DNA of 5,881 nucleotides from Planctomycetota bacterium (GTDB lineage: Bacteria > Planctomycetota > GCA-002687715), in NCBI GenBank assembly GCA_013213915.1, contig JABSRK010000236.1:1-5881 (forward strand), in the 5' to 3' direction. The notes below the pieces were generated by a model, which had not been told where the DNA came from, searched no databases, and worked only from the letters and a program-made list of their open reading frames with translations. Of the stretch, positions 1 through 5,881 are shown one piece after another. A program made the position numbers and the translations under genes. Position 1 is the stretch's first letter, and every line of letters starts with the position of its first letter.

Positions 1-1244
1 AGCGCGGTGGCCAGGATGGCGATGACCGTCGGCACGTCGACGTGCACGGGGATGGTCTTGAACCGATAGACATCCGGATCGAGGATCCGCATCCCCGTCG
101 CATCGGACAGAAACGCAACGACGCCATCCAGCCCGTACGTGAGTTGCAAGCCGAGGAACAAGCCGAGCGCTGACCCGATGACCCCGAGCGACAGCCCGTA
201 CATCGTGAACACGAGCACGAGACGGTACCGATCGAGGCCCATGCTGCGCAGAATACCGATGTCCCTCGTCTTCTCCACGACCATGGAGTAGACGATGCCG
301 AGGATCGCGGCCGACGCGATGACCACGGTCGAAAAGAGGATCACGAGGATGATCTTCTTCTGGTCCTGGATGGACAACAGTTCCGCGCGGTTCACATCCT
401 CCCACGACCGGCACTCGAGCCCTGGATAGCGACCCGCCAGATCCCACGCCAGATCGGCCGCACGCTCGGAATCAACGATGCGCAGATGCGCCGCGTTTGC
501 GTCGAGGTTGCGCGAAGGATCCTTGAACCGCAGACGCCGAAGAGCCTCCCGGTCCACGTACGCGAACATCTTGTCGTAGTCCGCCCGCCCCGTGGAGAAG
601 CAACCGACGACCCGGAACACGCCCGACCGTCTCTCGCTCAATTCGCGCTGCCCATCCTCGAAGTCGCCTGTCAGGAGCGTCACGCGCCCGCCCTCGAGCA
701 CGCGCGACACGCCGAGCTCTTTGGCGAGGGTATCGCCCAGGATGATGGACGGGACCCCATCGCTGGGGGCGAGCGGGTCCGCCCGTCGCGCGGCCGGGAC
801 GCGCAGCCCGTCTTCGACCACCCGTCCGAACAGTTCGTCGAAGGGCGTCACCTTGCGCTCCAACTCGAAGTCGATTCCCACGAGCAGGATGCCGCGCGTC
901 CGGTCCTCGATCTCCGGGCGCGGCCGATCACCCGGCAGCGCCAACGCGGGAGTGACCATGCGGGGCGCCATGGCCACGATCTCGCCGCCGTTCTCCTGGA
1001 GCTCGCCCTCGAGCAGGGCCTCGAGCCCCGTCCAGTGCTGGACCTGCCCCGATCGCGCCGACGAATGCTCGACCCGGATATCCGCGTTCGTCCCCTTGAA
1101 GTGATCGCGAAGGAACCTCTGCACGCCGTCCATGAGCGCCGTCGTGACGATCATGGCGGTGACCCCGAGGGCGATCGCCAAGATCGCGACCAGCGCGACT
1201 CGTCGCGTCCGCAGGTAACGGAGGCTCATCCCAAGCAGGGACAC
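1..1244 (-). CDS. LolC/LolE-family ABC transporter permease, second of the pair (C-terminus cut by window edge)
   Basis: Inner-membrane permease of a lipoprotein-releasing (LolCDE) type ABC transporter. I translated the minus strand by hand: 414 residues lie in the window with no internal stop, and roughly 35 C-terminal residues are missing compared with the upstream paralogue. The FtsX/MacB layout is visible: TM1 about residues 17-37, a large periplasmic domain about 40-295, TM2 about 298-320, the cytoplasmic motif VVEKTRDIGILRSMG at 322-336, TM3 about 342-368, and the start of TM4 at the edge. I chose the GTG at 1244 because it lies 3 bases after the ATPase stop and has GGAGG 11 bases upstream. 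The ATG at 1229 is the alternative and would remove five residues. It is homologous to the permease at 1958-3334 along its whole length (LRYLRTRR, ESW/RSW, VVEKTRD, YRFKTIP). By gene order it is the LolE-like partner; the exact substrate is inferred. Confidence 0.9.
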   Translation of the reverse strand, partial: MSLLGMSLRYLRTRRVALVAILAIALGVTAMIVTTALMDGVQRFLRDHFKGTNADIRVEHSSARSGQVQHWTGLEALLEGELQENGGEIVAMAPRMVTPALALPGDRPRPEIEDRTRGILLVGIDFELERKVTPFDELFGRVVEDGLRVPAARRADPLAPSDGVPSIILGDTLAKELGVSRVLEGGRVTLLTGDFEDGQRELSERRSGVFRVVGCFSTGRADYDKMFAYVDREALRRLRFKDPSRNLDANAAHLRIVDSERAADLAWDLAGRYPGLECRSWEDVNRAELLSIQDQKKIILVILFSTVVIASAAILGIVYSMVVEKTRDIGILRSMGLDRYRLVLVFTMYGLSLGVIGSALGLFLGLQLTYGLDGVVAFLSDATGMRILDPDVYRFKTIPVHVDVPTVIAILATA

Positions 1245-1247
1245 CGG

Positions 1248-1961
1248 TCAGTCGCCCTCCGCCATCTTCCCATCGATCATGACGAGCCGCGTCCGAGCCA
1301 CCGAAGCCATCACCGGCTCGTGGGTCACCACGACGATGGTCTGCTTCAGCTCCTCGTTGAGTTCCTGGAGAAGCGCGTGAATGCCAGCGGCGCTCTTCGA
1401 ATCGAGATTGCCCGTCGGCTCGTCACAGAACACGATGCGCGGCTGGTTCATGAGCGCCCGCGCGATCGCGACACGCTGGCGTTCACCGCCGGATAGCTGG
1501 TTGGGCTGGTGATCGACCCGGTGAGAGAGCCCCACACGCCCGAGCAGCTCCGCCGCACGGGCCTTGCGTTCGGCGCGCCCTCTGACTCCCACCCGACTCC
1601 TCGCCCCCGCGATCACCGCCGGGATGCACACGTTCTCGAGCGCCGTGAACTCAGGAAGCAGGTAGTAGAACTGAAATACAAACGCGAATTCAGTCGCACG
1701 CAGCTTCGTGCGGCTCGCCTCGCTCGCCGCCGACACGTCGCGCCCGTCGTACACAACGGTCCCCGCGTCTGGACGGTCCAGCAAACCCAGGATGTGCAGG
1801 AGGGTACTCTTGCCCGCCCCCGAAGAGCCGCGAATGGCCACGAAGTCGCCCTCGCGCACGTCGAGGTCGATGCCATTCAGCACCTCGATGGAGCGTCGAC
1901 CAAGCTTGAAGCTCTTGGTGACGCCCCTCACCACCAGGAGTACGTCGTCGGCTTCGGTCAT
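1248..1961 (-). CDS. lolD: LolD-type ABC transporter ATP-binding protein
   Basis: A 237-residue cytoplasmic ATPase that powers the two flanking FtsX-type permeases. All nucleotide-binding motifs are present: Walker A GSSGAGKST at 45-53, Q-loop Gln97 in FVFQFYYLLPEFTALENV, signature LSGGE at 156-160, Walker B IVFCDE with catalytic Glu181, D-loop GNLD at 184-187 and switch His214. The Q-loop stretch is typical of LolD; MacB and FtsE are close relatives and cannot be fully excluded. The reading frame stays open upstream to 2177, but that extension lies inside the preceding permease gene in another frame. The ATG at 1961 gives the normal family length and overlaps the permease stop as ATGA, which points to translational coupling; the Shine-Dalgarno is weak (TGAGA). 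An Arg/Gly-rich stretch at about 119-131 after ENVCIPAVI looks a few residues longer than usual for LolD. Confidence 0.95.
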   Translation of the reverse strand: MTEADDVLLVVRGVTKSFKLGRRSIEVLNGIDLDVREGDFVAIRGSSGAGKSTLLHILGLLDRPDAGTVVYDGRDVSAASEASRTKLRATEFAFVFQFYYLLPEFTALENVCIPAVIAGARSRVGVRGRAERKARAAELLGRVGLSHRVDHQPNQLSGGERQRVAIARALMNQPRIVFCDEPTGNLDSKSAAGIHALLQELNEELKQTIVVVTHEPVMASVARTRLVMIDGKMAEGD

Positions 1962-3334
1962 TCGTATCTCAGGCAACGGACGGGGTCGATAACGGATGCC
2001 TTGAGCGCGGCTACTGCGCCGGCGATCATCGCCATGACCACCGTCCCACCACAGATAAACATCACCTGGCCCGGATCCAGGATGGTCGGGATGGTGTGGA
2101 ACCGGTAGGGCACGGCAGGATTGAACACCTCGATACCCAGCTTCTCCATCACCCAGTTCAGATCCTGAACAAGCCACACGCCCAGGGCAGCGCCGACGGC
2201 GCTGCCCAGAAGGCCCAGCATGGTGCCATAGGCGACGAACAACGCGATCACCCGGCGGCCGGAGAATCCCATGCTGCGCAAGACCCCGACATCGCGTGTC
2301 TTCTCCACGACCATCATGTAGAGCAGGCCGAAGATCAGACAGATGGCCAACACCACGATGAATCCGAGCACCAGCGCCATGGTGCGCTTCTCGACGTCGA
2401 GCGCGTCCATGAGGCCGCGGGTCCGGTCCTTCCAGCTCTCCACCTCCAGTTGGGGAAACCGCGCCGCCAGCTCCGCCTTGATCTCGTCAATTCGCGCCCT
2501 CTCCTCCGGTATCACCTTGGCGTGTACGGTCGTGCAGTCCGGCCGGTCGGACCCATCGCCGTAGCGCAGCGAGTGCAACTCCCACCGGTCCATGATGATG
2601 TGAACACCGTCAAAATCGTCGCGTCCGGAATCGAACACGCCCGCAACCCGGCAGCCGAGATTGGCGCCGTCCACACGCCACGCCTCCTCGGGACCTGGCA
2701 CGGGGACCAGGCGACCGGTGACGTTGGTGACGTCATTCGTGAAACCGATATTGACGGTGGCGCCGCCGTCCGGGTGCTCCGAGAACATCTTGGGCAGGGT
2801 CGTCAAGCGGAGGTTCTTCGCCAGGGCCTCGCCGACGAGCACCCCGGGGACGGCCTCCTCCCTGAAGACGTCGCGCGTCTCGCTGAGCTCCCCCTGGAAT
2901 TTCATGAACGGGTTCTTGCAATCCCCGATGATCCGCTCCAGCGGAATCACGTCCCACGTGCGCTCCCAGTCCACCCCCAGGATCTCGACTCCCTTGCGAT
3001 ATTCGACGGGTCCTCGGGCCTGCTCGACTCTCGAGAACAGGAAGCCCACGCTCACGAGGCGAGGCGCCAGCGCAGCGATCACGCCGCCCTTCTTGTCCAT
3101 CTGCCCGGCGAGCATCTCCGCGACCTGCTCAAAGTGATCGCGAGGCGGCTTCTTCATCCGAAACGTGAGATCGGGCTCCACACCTCGAACCTTGGTGTGG
3201 ATGCGGTGGCGAAAACCGTCCATCACCGAGGTGATCAGAATCATGGCAGCCACGGCGATGGCGACGAACAACGCGGCTACCAGCGCGATCCGCCGCGTCC
3301 GAAGATAGCGCCGGATCAGAAGGAAGACGTCCAT
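1958..3334 (-). CDS. LolC/LolE-family ABC transporter permease, first of the pair
   Basis: A complete 458-residue inner-membrane permease of the FtsX/LolC/MacB family. TM1 is about residues 17-37, the large periplasmic domain about 40-315, TM2 about 319-342, TM3 about 364-390 and TM4 about 422-445. The cytoplasmic loop after TM2 carries VVEKTRDVGVLRSMGFSGRR (342-361), the family's conserved loop that couples to the ATPase. The C-terminus IDPVRCLRYE is also typical. The frame is open up to 3547, but those extra 71 residues are charged, proline- and arginine-rich, and overlap the HEAT-protein gene. The ATG at 3334 starts directly at the membrane-proximal MDVFLLIRRYLRTRR and is preferred. Only GGA is seen just upstream, so translation probably depends on the 19-base overlap with the preceding gene. 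Its position matches lolC in lolC-lolD-lolE; it probably forms a heterodimer with the product of 1-1244. Lipoprotein release is inferred from the family. Confidence 0.92.
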   Translation of the reverse strand: MDVFLLIRRYLRTRRIALVAALFVAIAVAAMILITSVMDGFRHRIHTKVRGVEPDLTFRMKKPPRDHFEQVAEMLAGQMDKKGGVIAALAPRLVSVGFLFSRVEQARGPVEYRKGVEILGVDWERTWDVIPLERIIGDCKNPFMKFQGELSETRDVFREEAVPGVLVGEALAKNLRLTTLPKMFSEHPDGGATVNIGFTNDVTNVTGRLVPVPGPEEAWRVDGANLGCRVAGVFDSGRDDFDGVHIIMDRWELHSLRYGDGSDRPDCTTVHAKVIPEERARIDEIKAELAARFPQLEVESWKDRTRGLMDALDVEKRTMALVLGFIVVLAICLIFGLLYMMVVEKTRDVGVLRSMGFSGRRVIALFVAYGTMLGLLGSAVGAALGVWLVQDLNWVMEKLGIEVFNPAVPYRFHTIPTILDPGQVMFICGGTVVMAMIAGAVAALKASVIDPVRCLRYE

Positions 3335-4902
3335 GTATCCGGCATCTCGACAGCGCGGCGCAGGTCGAGGTAGGGGAAGCGATCGAGGTGGCGACGCAGG
3401 TCTTCTTCCTCCTGCGTCGGCGACAGCGCGGCGGCACCCGTCCCCCGATCGGGGTTGCCCGAGAGGCCCGCCCCGCGACGGATGATCGCATTCTCGAGGT
3501 CGAGCACACGATAGATGTGCTTGTTCGCCGAGAGGTTCAGATTCCACGACGGGGCCAGCCCCTCCTCGTCGAGGAGACGCTGGAGGCGCGCGCGGCAGAT
3601 GCGCCGTGTAGCGGCCTCATCACCGTCAAGCTCCTTCAACAACTGGAGGGCCAGCTTACGAACATCATCCTTGAACTCGGGATCGAGGTAGAGCTCCAGG
3701 CGCTTGCGGGCCCCCTCTCCGTAGCGATAGACGTCACCGCAGAGGGCGATCCGTCGGATCTTCTCGTCGGAGTTGGTGGACCAGACCATGAATGCCGGTG
3801 CCTCGCCGTTGCGCTGCGCATGCGCCACCGTCGCCAGCAAGGACGCGCGAACAACCCGGTCCTTGTTGTCCTTCTGCATGAAGGCGGCTAGCTCGCCAGC
3901 CTTGCGACCACCCACCAGTATGGTCGCAGCGGCGCAGGCTGAACGAACCTCCTCGCGAGGGCTGGTTTCCCACCACTGCTTCAAGCTGCCGAGCACGCGC
4001 TCACCACCGAGGGCCGCGAGGGCGAAAACCCACGCGGCCTCCTCGTCAGCGTCGGAGATCTGCTCGGGTCGCCACTTCGACAACGCCGCGAAGGCGTCCG
4101 GATCAGCCGACATGCGCGCGATCCCACGCAACGCGATGACGCGGACCTGCTTGTCTTCCTCCGTGCGACGGACCGCCCGAGGGATGAGAAGCGGCGCCGC
4201 GAGATCCTGGGCCAGGTATCCAGCCGCGATGGCCGCCGCCCGTCGCAAGCCATCCTTGTTCTGGCGGAGCAGGCGACGCAGCGGAACGCCCACATCGGCA
4301 GAACCCGTGAGTCCCAGCGCCAAAGCAAGCGCCTCCCGCTCCCGCGTCGGCGGCCCGTCACGCAGCCGCTTGAGCAGGATCTTGGTCGCAGCGGCGCCGC
4401 CGATCCTCCCGAGCGCCAGATACGCCATGAGCTTGGAGCGCGGATCGGAGTCGTCCATCAGGTGGCGAAGAGCCTTGACCGCGGATGGGTCGTGCAAACG
4501 CCCGAGCGCCAATCCTGCGAGTCCTCGGGCGCCCCGCTTTCCACCGAGGACCAGATCTTGCAGCGCCCGCGAGGCGCGATCGTCCCCCACTTGCATGAGC
4601 ACCAGGCACACCTGCCGCTGGACGAAGTGGTTGCCCTTCCCGGCCTTCAGCTCCGGCAGCATCTCGGCCAGGTAGTAGTCCACCCGGCCCATGAGCTCGG
4701 AGCGAACCTCGAGACGATCCGGTCCCGACCCCTTGCGAAGCTGGCGCAGGATGTTGGTGAACTCTCGCCCCCGGTTGGGGACATGGGATGGCGACGATGG
4801 GGGCGGGAAGTACGCCTCGTGCTGGCCGCCGGGACCTTGAGCCGGGGCCGTCCAGATCAGACCCAGGAGCATCAGGGCCATTCTTGCGCTGCGCATCGCC
4901 AT
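3316..4902 (-). CDS. Exported HEAT-repeat protein, first gene of the Lol-type operon
   Basis: A 528-residue protein with a signal peptide: basic start MAMRSAR, hydrophobic segment about 8-18, likely cleavage after TAPA (residue 21). There is no lipobox cysteine, so it should be soluble and exported or held by a partner. Residues about 22-45 form a Pro/Ser-rich linker. From about 90 to 430 it is built of helical repeats of about 30 residues in HEAT/PBS-lyase style (for example GLAGLALGRLHDPSAVKALR, LMAYLALGRIGGAAATKILL), which normally act as protein-binding scaffolds. The C-terminal part (about 440-528) is not clearly repetitive. No enzymatic motif is visible. The frame is open to 5115, but residues upstream of the signal peptide look non-coding. 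The ATG at 4896 is an equally possible start, and one at 4947 would add 15 residues. The 3' end overlaps the permease gene by 19 bases, so a role with that transporter is inferred. The specific function is unknown. Confidence 0.88.
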   Translation of the reverse strand: MAMRSARMALMLLGLIWTAPAQGPGGQHEAYFPPPSSPSHVPNRGREFTNILRQLRKGSGPDRLEVRSELMGRVDYYLAEMLPELKAGKGNHFVQRQVCLVLMQVGDDRASRALQDLVLGGKRGARGLAGLALGRLHDPSAVKALRHLMDDSDPRSKLMAYLALGRIGGAAATKILLKRLRDGPPTREREALALALGLTGSADVGVPLRRLLRQNKDGLRRAAAIAAGYLAQDLAAPLLIPRAVRRTEEDKQVRVIALRGIARMSADPDAFAALSKWRPEQISDADEEAAWVFALAALGGERVLGSLKQWWETSPREEVRSACAAATILVGGRKAGELAAFMQKDNKDRVVRASLLATVAHAQRNGEAPAFMVWSTNSDEKIRRIALCGDVYRYGEGARKRLELYLDPEFKDDVRKLALQLLKELDGDEAATRRICRARLQRLLDEEGLAPSWNLNLSANKHIYRVLDLENAIIRRGAGLSGNPDRGTGAAALSPTQEEEDLRRHLDRFPYLDLRRAVEMPDTWTSSF

Positions 4903-5154
4903 GTCTCGTGGACCCCGGGGGTCCGCTTGCTCCTCTTTGTACGTCATGCGCGGCTCGCATGCCCACACCGACAACTGTCCCCGTGTGCAATCGTCACAAG
5001 TCACTGCGGCAACAGGAGTTTTATCTGGCGGGAGCCTACCCCAGGCGTACACTGTTCGCCGGTCTCCCCGAAGCGGGGGTCGTTGTTCCGGACTCTCACC
5101 CTGGACAGCGACCATTTACCACCCGTATCGGAGCGGCCACGTTTGGAGTCGAGC
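4903..5154. other. Divergent intergenic region between the HEAT-protein operon and the small exported protein
   Basis: About 250 bases that must hold the promoters for both directions if the gene starts are right. No strong sigma-70 pair is visible. The best plus-strand candidate is TGGACA (5102-5107) followed after 18 bases by TATCGG (5126-5131); this is weak. On the minus strand there is an A/T-rich GATAAA (5025-5020) in otherwise GC-rich sequence, without a recognisable -35 box at the right distance. A short hairpin CCCCG-AAG-CGGGG lies at 5066-5078, without the T-run expected of a terminator. No sigma-54 type site was found. Confidence 0.3.
4910..4924 (-). promoter_or_regulatory. GC hairpin between a Shine-Dalgarno sequence and the HEAT-protein start
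   Basis: The 15 bases are a perfect dyad, GGACCC paired with GGGTCC around a 3-base loop in the mRNA. They end 7 bases before the ATG at 4902. A strong Shine-Dalgarno-like GAGGAG (4935-4930) lies on the other side, 27 bases from that ATG; without the hairpin the gap is about 12 bases. No in-frame start sits at the usual distance from GAGGAG. The hairpin could bring the two together, as described for some phage messages, or regulate initiation. If the true start were 4947, these bases would be coding and the fold would be incidental. Confidence 0.4.
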
Positions 5155-5589
5155 ATGAAGCGTTCCTGGATCCTCGTGATCCTGTGCTTGGCTCTCGGTG
5201 CAGTTCGGGCCGGAGCCCAGACACAGGCCCCCGGGGTCAGCCTGTTCACGCAGCCTGGTCCCGTGGTTTCCGGAGGCAATCACCCCTGCCTCATTACTCT
5301 CCAGAACGTCGCCGAAGGCGGAGACGTCTGGTTCCTGCTTGGTGACCCCGGCGCGGGCACCATCGTATTCGGCGGACACACCTTCGCCGTCCCCCTCATC
5401 ACACCGCTGATGATCCATCACCAGAAGGTGCGGGGATCGCTCTGGTACGGGCGTGTTCCGGTTCCATCCGACCCGGCGCTGTACGGCTGGACGCCCATGA
5501 TGGCGGCCGCGGTGATGACCACGTACGGTCAATTCGCGCTCTCGCCCCTGGTCCCCTTCGGACCGATCATCGAAGACTCGATCCAGTAG
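5155..5589 (+). CDS. Small exported protein of unknown function
   Basis: A 144-residue protein starting at an ATG with a good Shine-Dalgarno GGAG (5145-5148) 6 bases upstream. It begins with a clear signal peptide: MKRSW, hydrophobic core WILVILCLALGAV, probable cleavage after AGA at residue 21. There is no lipobox. The mature part of about 123 residues is rich in Gly, Pro and Val, with one cysteine (Cys45). It reads like a single beta-rich domain: GNHPCLITLQNVAEGGDVWFLLG early, then RVPVPSDPALYGW and GQFALSPLVPFG late. From memory, this LP/VP-P-x-DPAL-x-G pattern occurs in many exported planctomycete proteins; I cannot name the family. The same frame is open upstream to 4462, but that part is antisense to the HEAT-protein gene and has no signal peptide. 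It is transcribed away from the operon and converges on the receiver-domain gene. Confidence 0.8.
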   Translation: MKRSWILVILCLALGAVRAGAQTQAPGVSLFTQPGPVVSGGNHPCLITLQNVAEGGDVWFLLGDPGAGTIVFGGHTFAVPLITPLMIHHQKVRGSLWYGRVPVPSDPALYGWTPMMAAAVMTTYGQFALSPLVPFGPIIEDSIQ

Positions 5590-5610
5590 GTCCCACCGCG
5601 CGATCGCCGC

Positions 5611-5881
5611 TCACCGGCCCTCGGGTTGGCCGACGGCGGCATCGCGGCGGTGTACGGCCTCCTTCACGGACGCCACCACCCGCTTGAGGTCGAACGGCTT
5701 GTTCAGCAGCAGGTCCACCTGGTTGCGACGCGCCGTCGCCTGATCAATCTCGCCGCCCCATCCCGTGACCAGGATCACCGGTGTCCGGGGCTCCAGCCGC
5801 TTCACCTCGCGCGCCACGTCCCATCCGGTCATGGGGACCATGCCGAGATCGGTGATGACCACGTCCGCCGGTCGCTCACGG
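5611..5881 (-). CDS. Response-regulator receiver domain, C-terminal part (5' end beyond window)
   Basis: The last 89 residues of a protein whose N-terminus is outside the window. It shows the second half of a CheY-like receiver: phospho-acceptor Asp in ADVVITDLGM, the conserved Thr in VILVTGWG, and the conserved Lys-Pro in LLNKPFDLKRV, followed by the last helix. The protein ends about 15 residues after that helix, so no DNA-binding or enzymatic output domain follows. It is either a stand-alone receiver or the tail of a hybrid histidine kinase; TDLGM and TGWG are common in the latter. The loop after the acceptor Asp reads GMVPMTGW rather than the usual GMPGMTGW, so the proline is shifted by one position. 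A GTG at 5862 lies inside the domain and is not the start. Its partner and output cannot be told from here. Confidence 0.9.
   Translation of the reverse strand, partial: RERPADVVITDLGMVPMTGWDVAREVKRLEPRTPVILVTGWGGEIDQATARRNQVDLLLNKPFDLKRVVASVKEAVHRRDAAVGQPEGR

Noticed and set aside
486..1496. Plus-strand open frame of 336 codons opposite the second permease and the ATPase
   Set aside because: It spans two well-supported minus-strand genes and has low-complexity charged composition; no ribosome-binding site or family resemblance.
1962..2177. N-terminal extension of the ATPase
   Set aside because: It overlaps the permease gene in another frame and has no ABC homology; the ATG at 1961 gives normal length and an ATGA overlap.
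2096..3373. Long plus-strand open frame of 425 codons opposite the first permease
   Set aside because: It is antisense to a clear FtsX/LolC gene; its product is His-, Asp- and Arg-rich without any domain or membrane pattern, as expected of shadow frames in GC-rich DNA.
3773..4675. Plus-strand open frame of 300 codons opposite the HEAT-repeat gene
   Set aside because: Ser/Arg/Ala-rich shadow; the opposite strand encodes recognisable helical repeats.
5066..5078. Short hairpin as a terminator
   Set aside because: Five base pairs with no following T-run, located in a divergent intergenic region where a terminator is not expected.
4462..5154. Upstream extension of the small exported protein's frame
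   Set aside because: It runs antisense to the HEAT-protein gene and through the intergenic region, and would bury the signal peptide in the middle of the protein; the ATG at 5155 has its own Shine-Dalgarno.
5590..5610. Possible bidirectional terminator between the convergent genes
   Set aside because: Only the 8-base palindrome GCGATCGC is present; there is no stable stem with a T-run in either direction.

Overview
The window is GC-rich DNA, probably from a Planctomycetota-type Gram-negative bacterium. That placement is an inference. It rests on the permease N-termini (an RRYLRTRR or LRYLRTRR stretch followed by a hydrophobic segment ending in MDG), which resemble planctomycete LolC/LolE-family proteins as I remember them, and on a small exported protein of a kind I associate with that phylum. 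No rRNA, tRNA, mobile element or CRISPR array is visible. There are six real coding regions; two run off the window edges.

Left and centre (1-4902, minus strand, read right to left): a compact four-gene cluster. It begins with an exported HEAT-repeat protein (3316-4902). Next come a first FtsX/LolC-type permease (1958-3334), a LolD-type ABC ATPase (1248-1961) and a second, paralogous permease (1-1244, C-terminus cut by the window edge). The genes overlap by 19 bases, overlap through ATGA, and are 3 bases apart, respectively. They are therefore almost certainly co-transcribed and translationally coupled. The last three match the lolC-lolD-lolE order of the lipoprotein-releasing ABC transporter, which extracts lipoproteins from the inner membrane. 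The HEAT-repeat protein is the unexpected member and may be an envelope partner of the transporter. No LolA or LolB is present in the window.

Right (4903-5154): a divergent intergenic region of about 250 bases. It holds a strong GC hairpin placed between a good Shine-Dalgarno sequence and the HEAT-protein start, and only weak promoter-like sequences. A small exported protein of unknown function (5155-5589, plus strand) follows. It converges, with a 21-base gap, on a response-regulator receiver domain (5611-5881, minus strand) whose N-terminal part lies beyond the window.

The main point of interest is the tight linkage of an exported HEAT-repeat protein to a Lol-type transporter. Everything else looks like ordinary conserved genes of a GC-rich genome with many antisense shadow ORFs.
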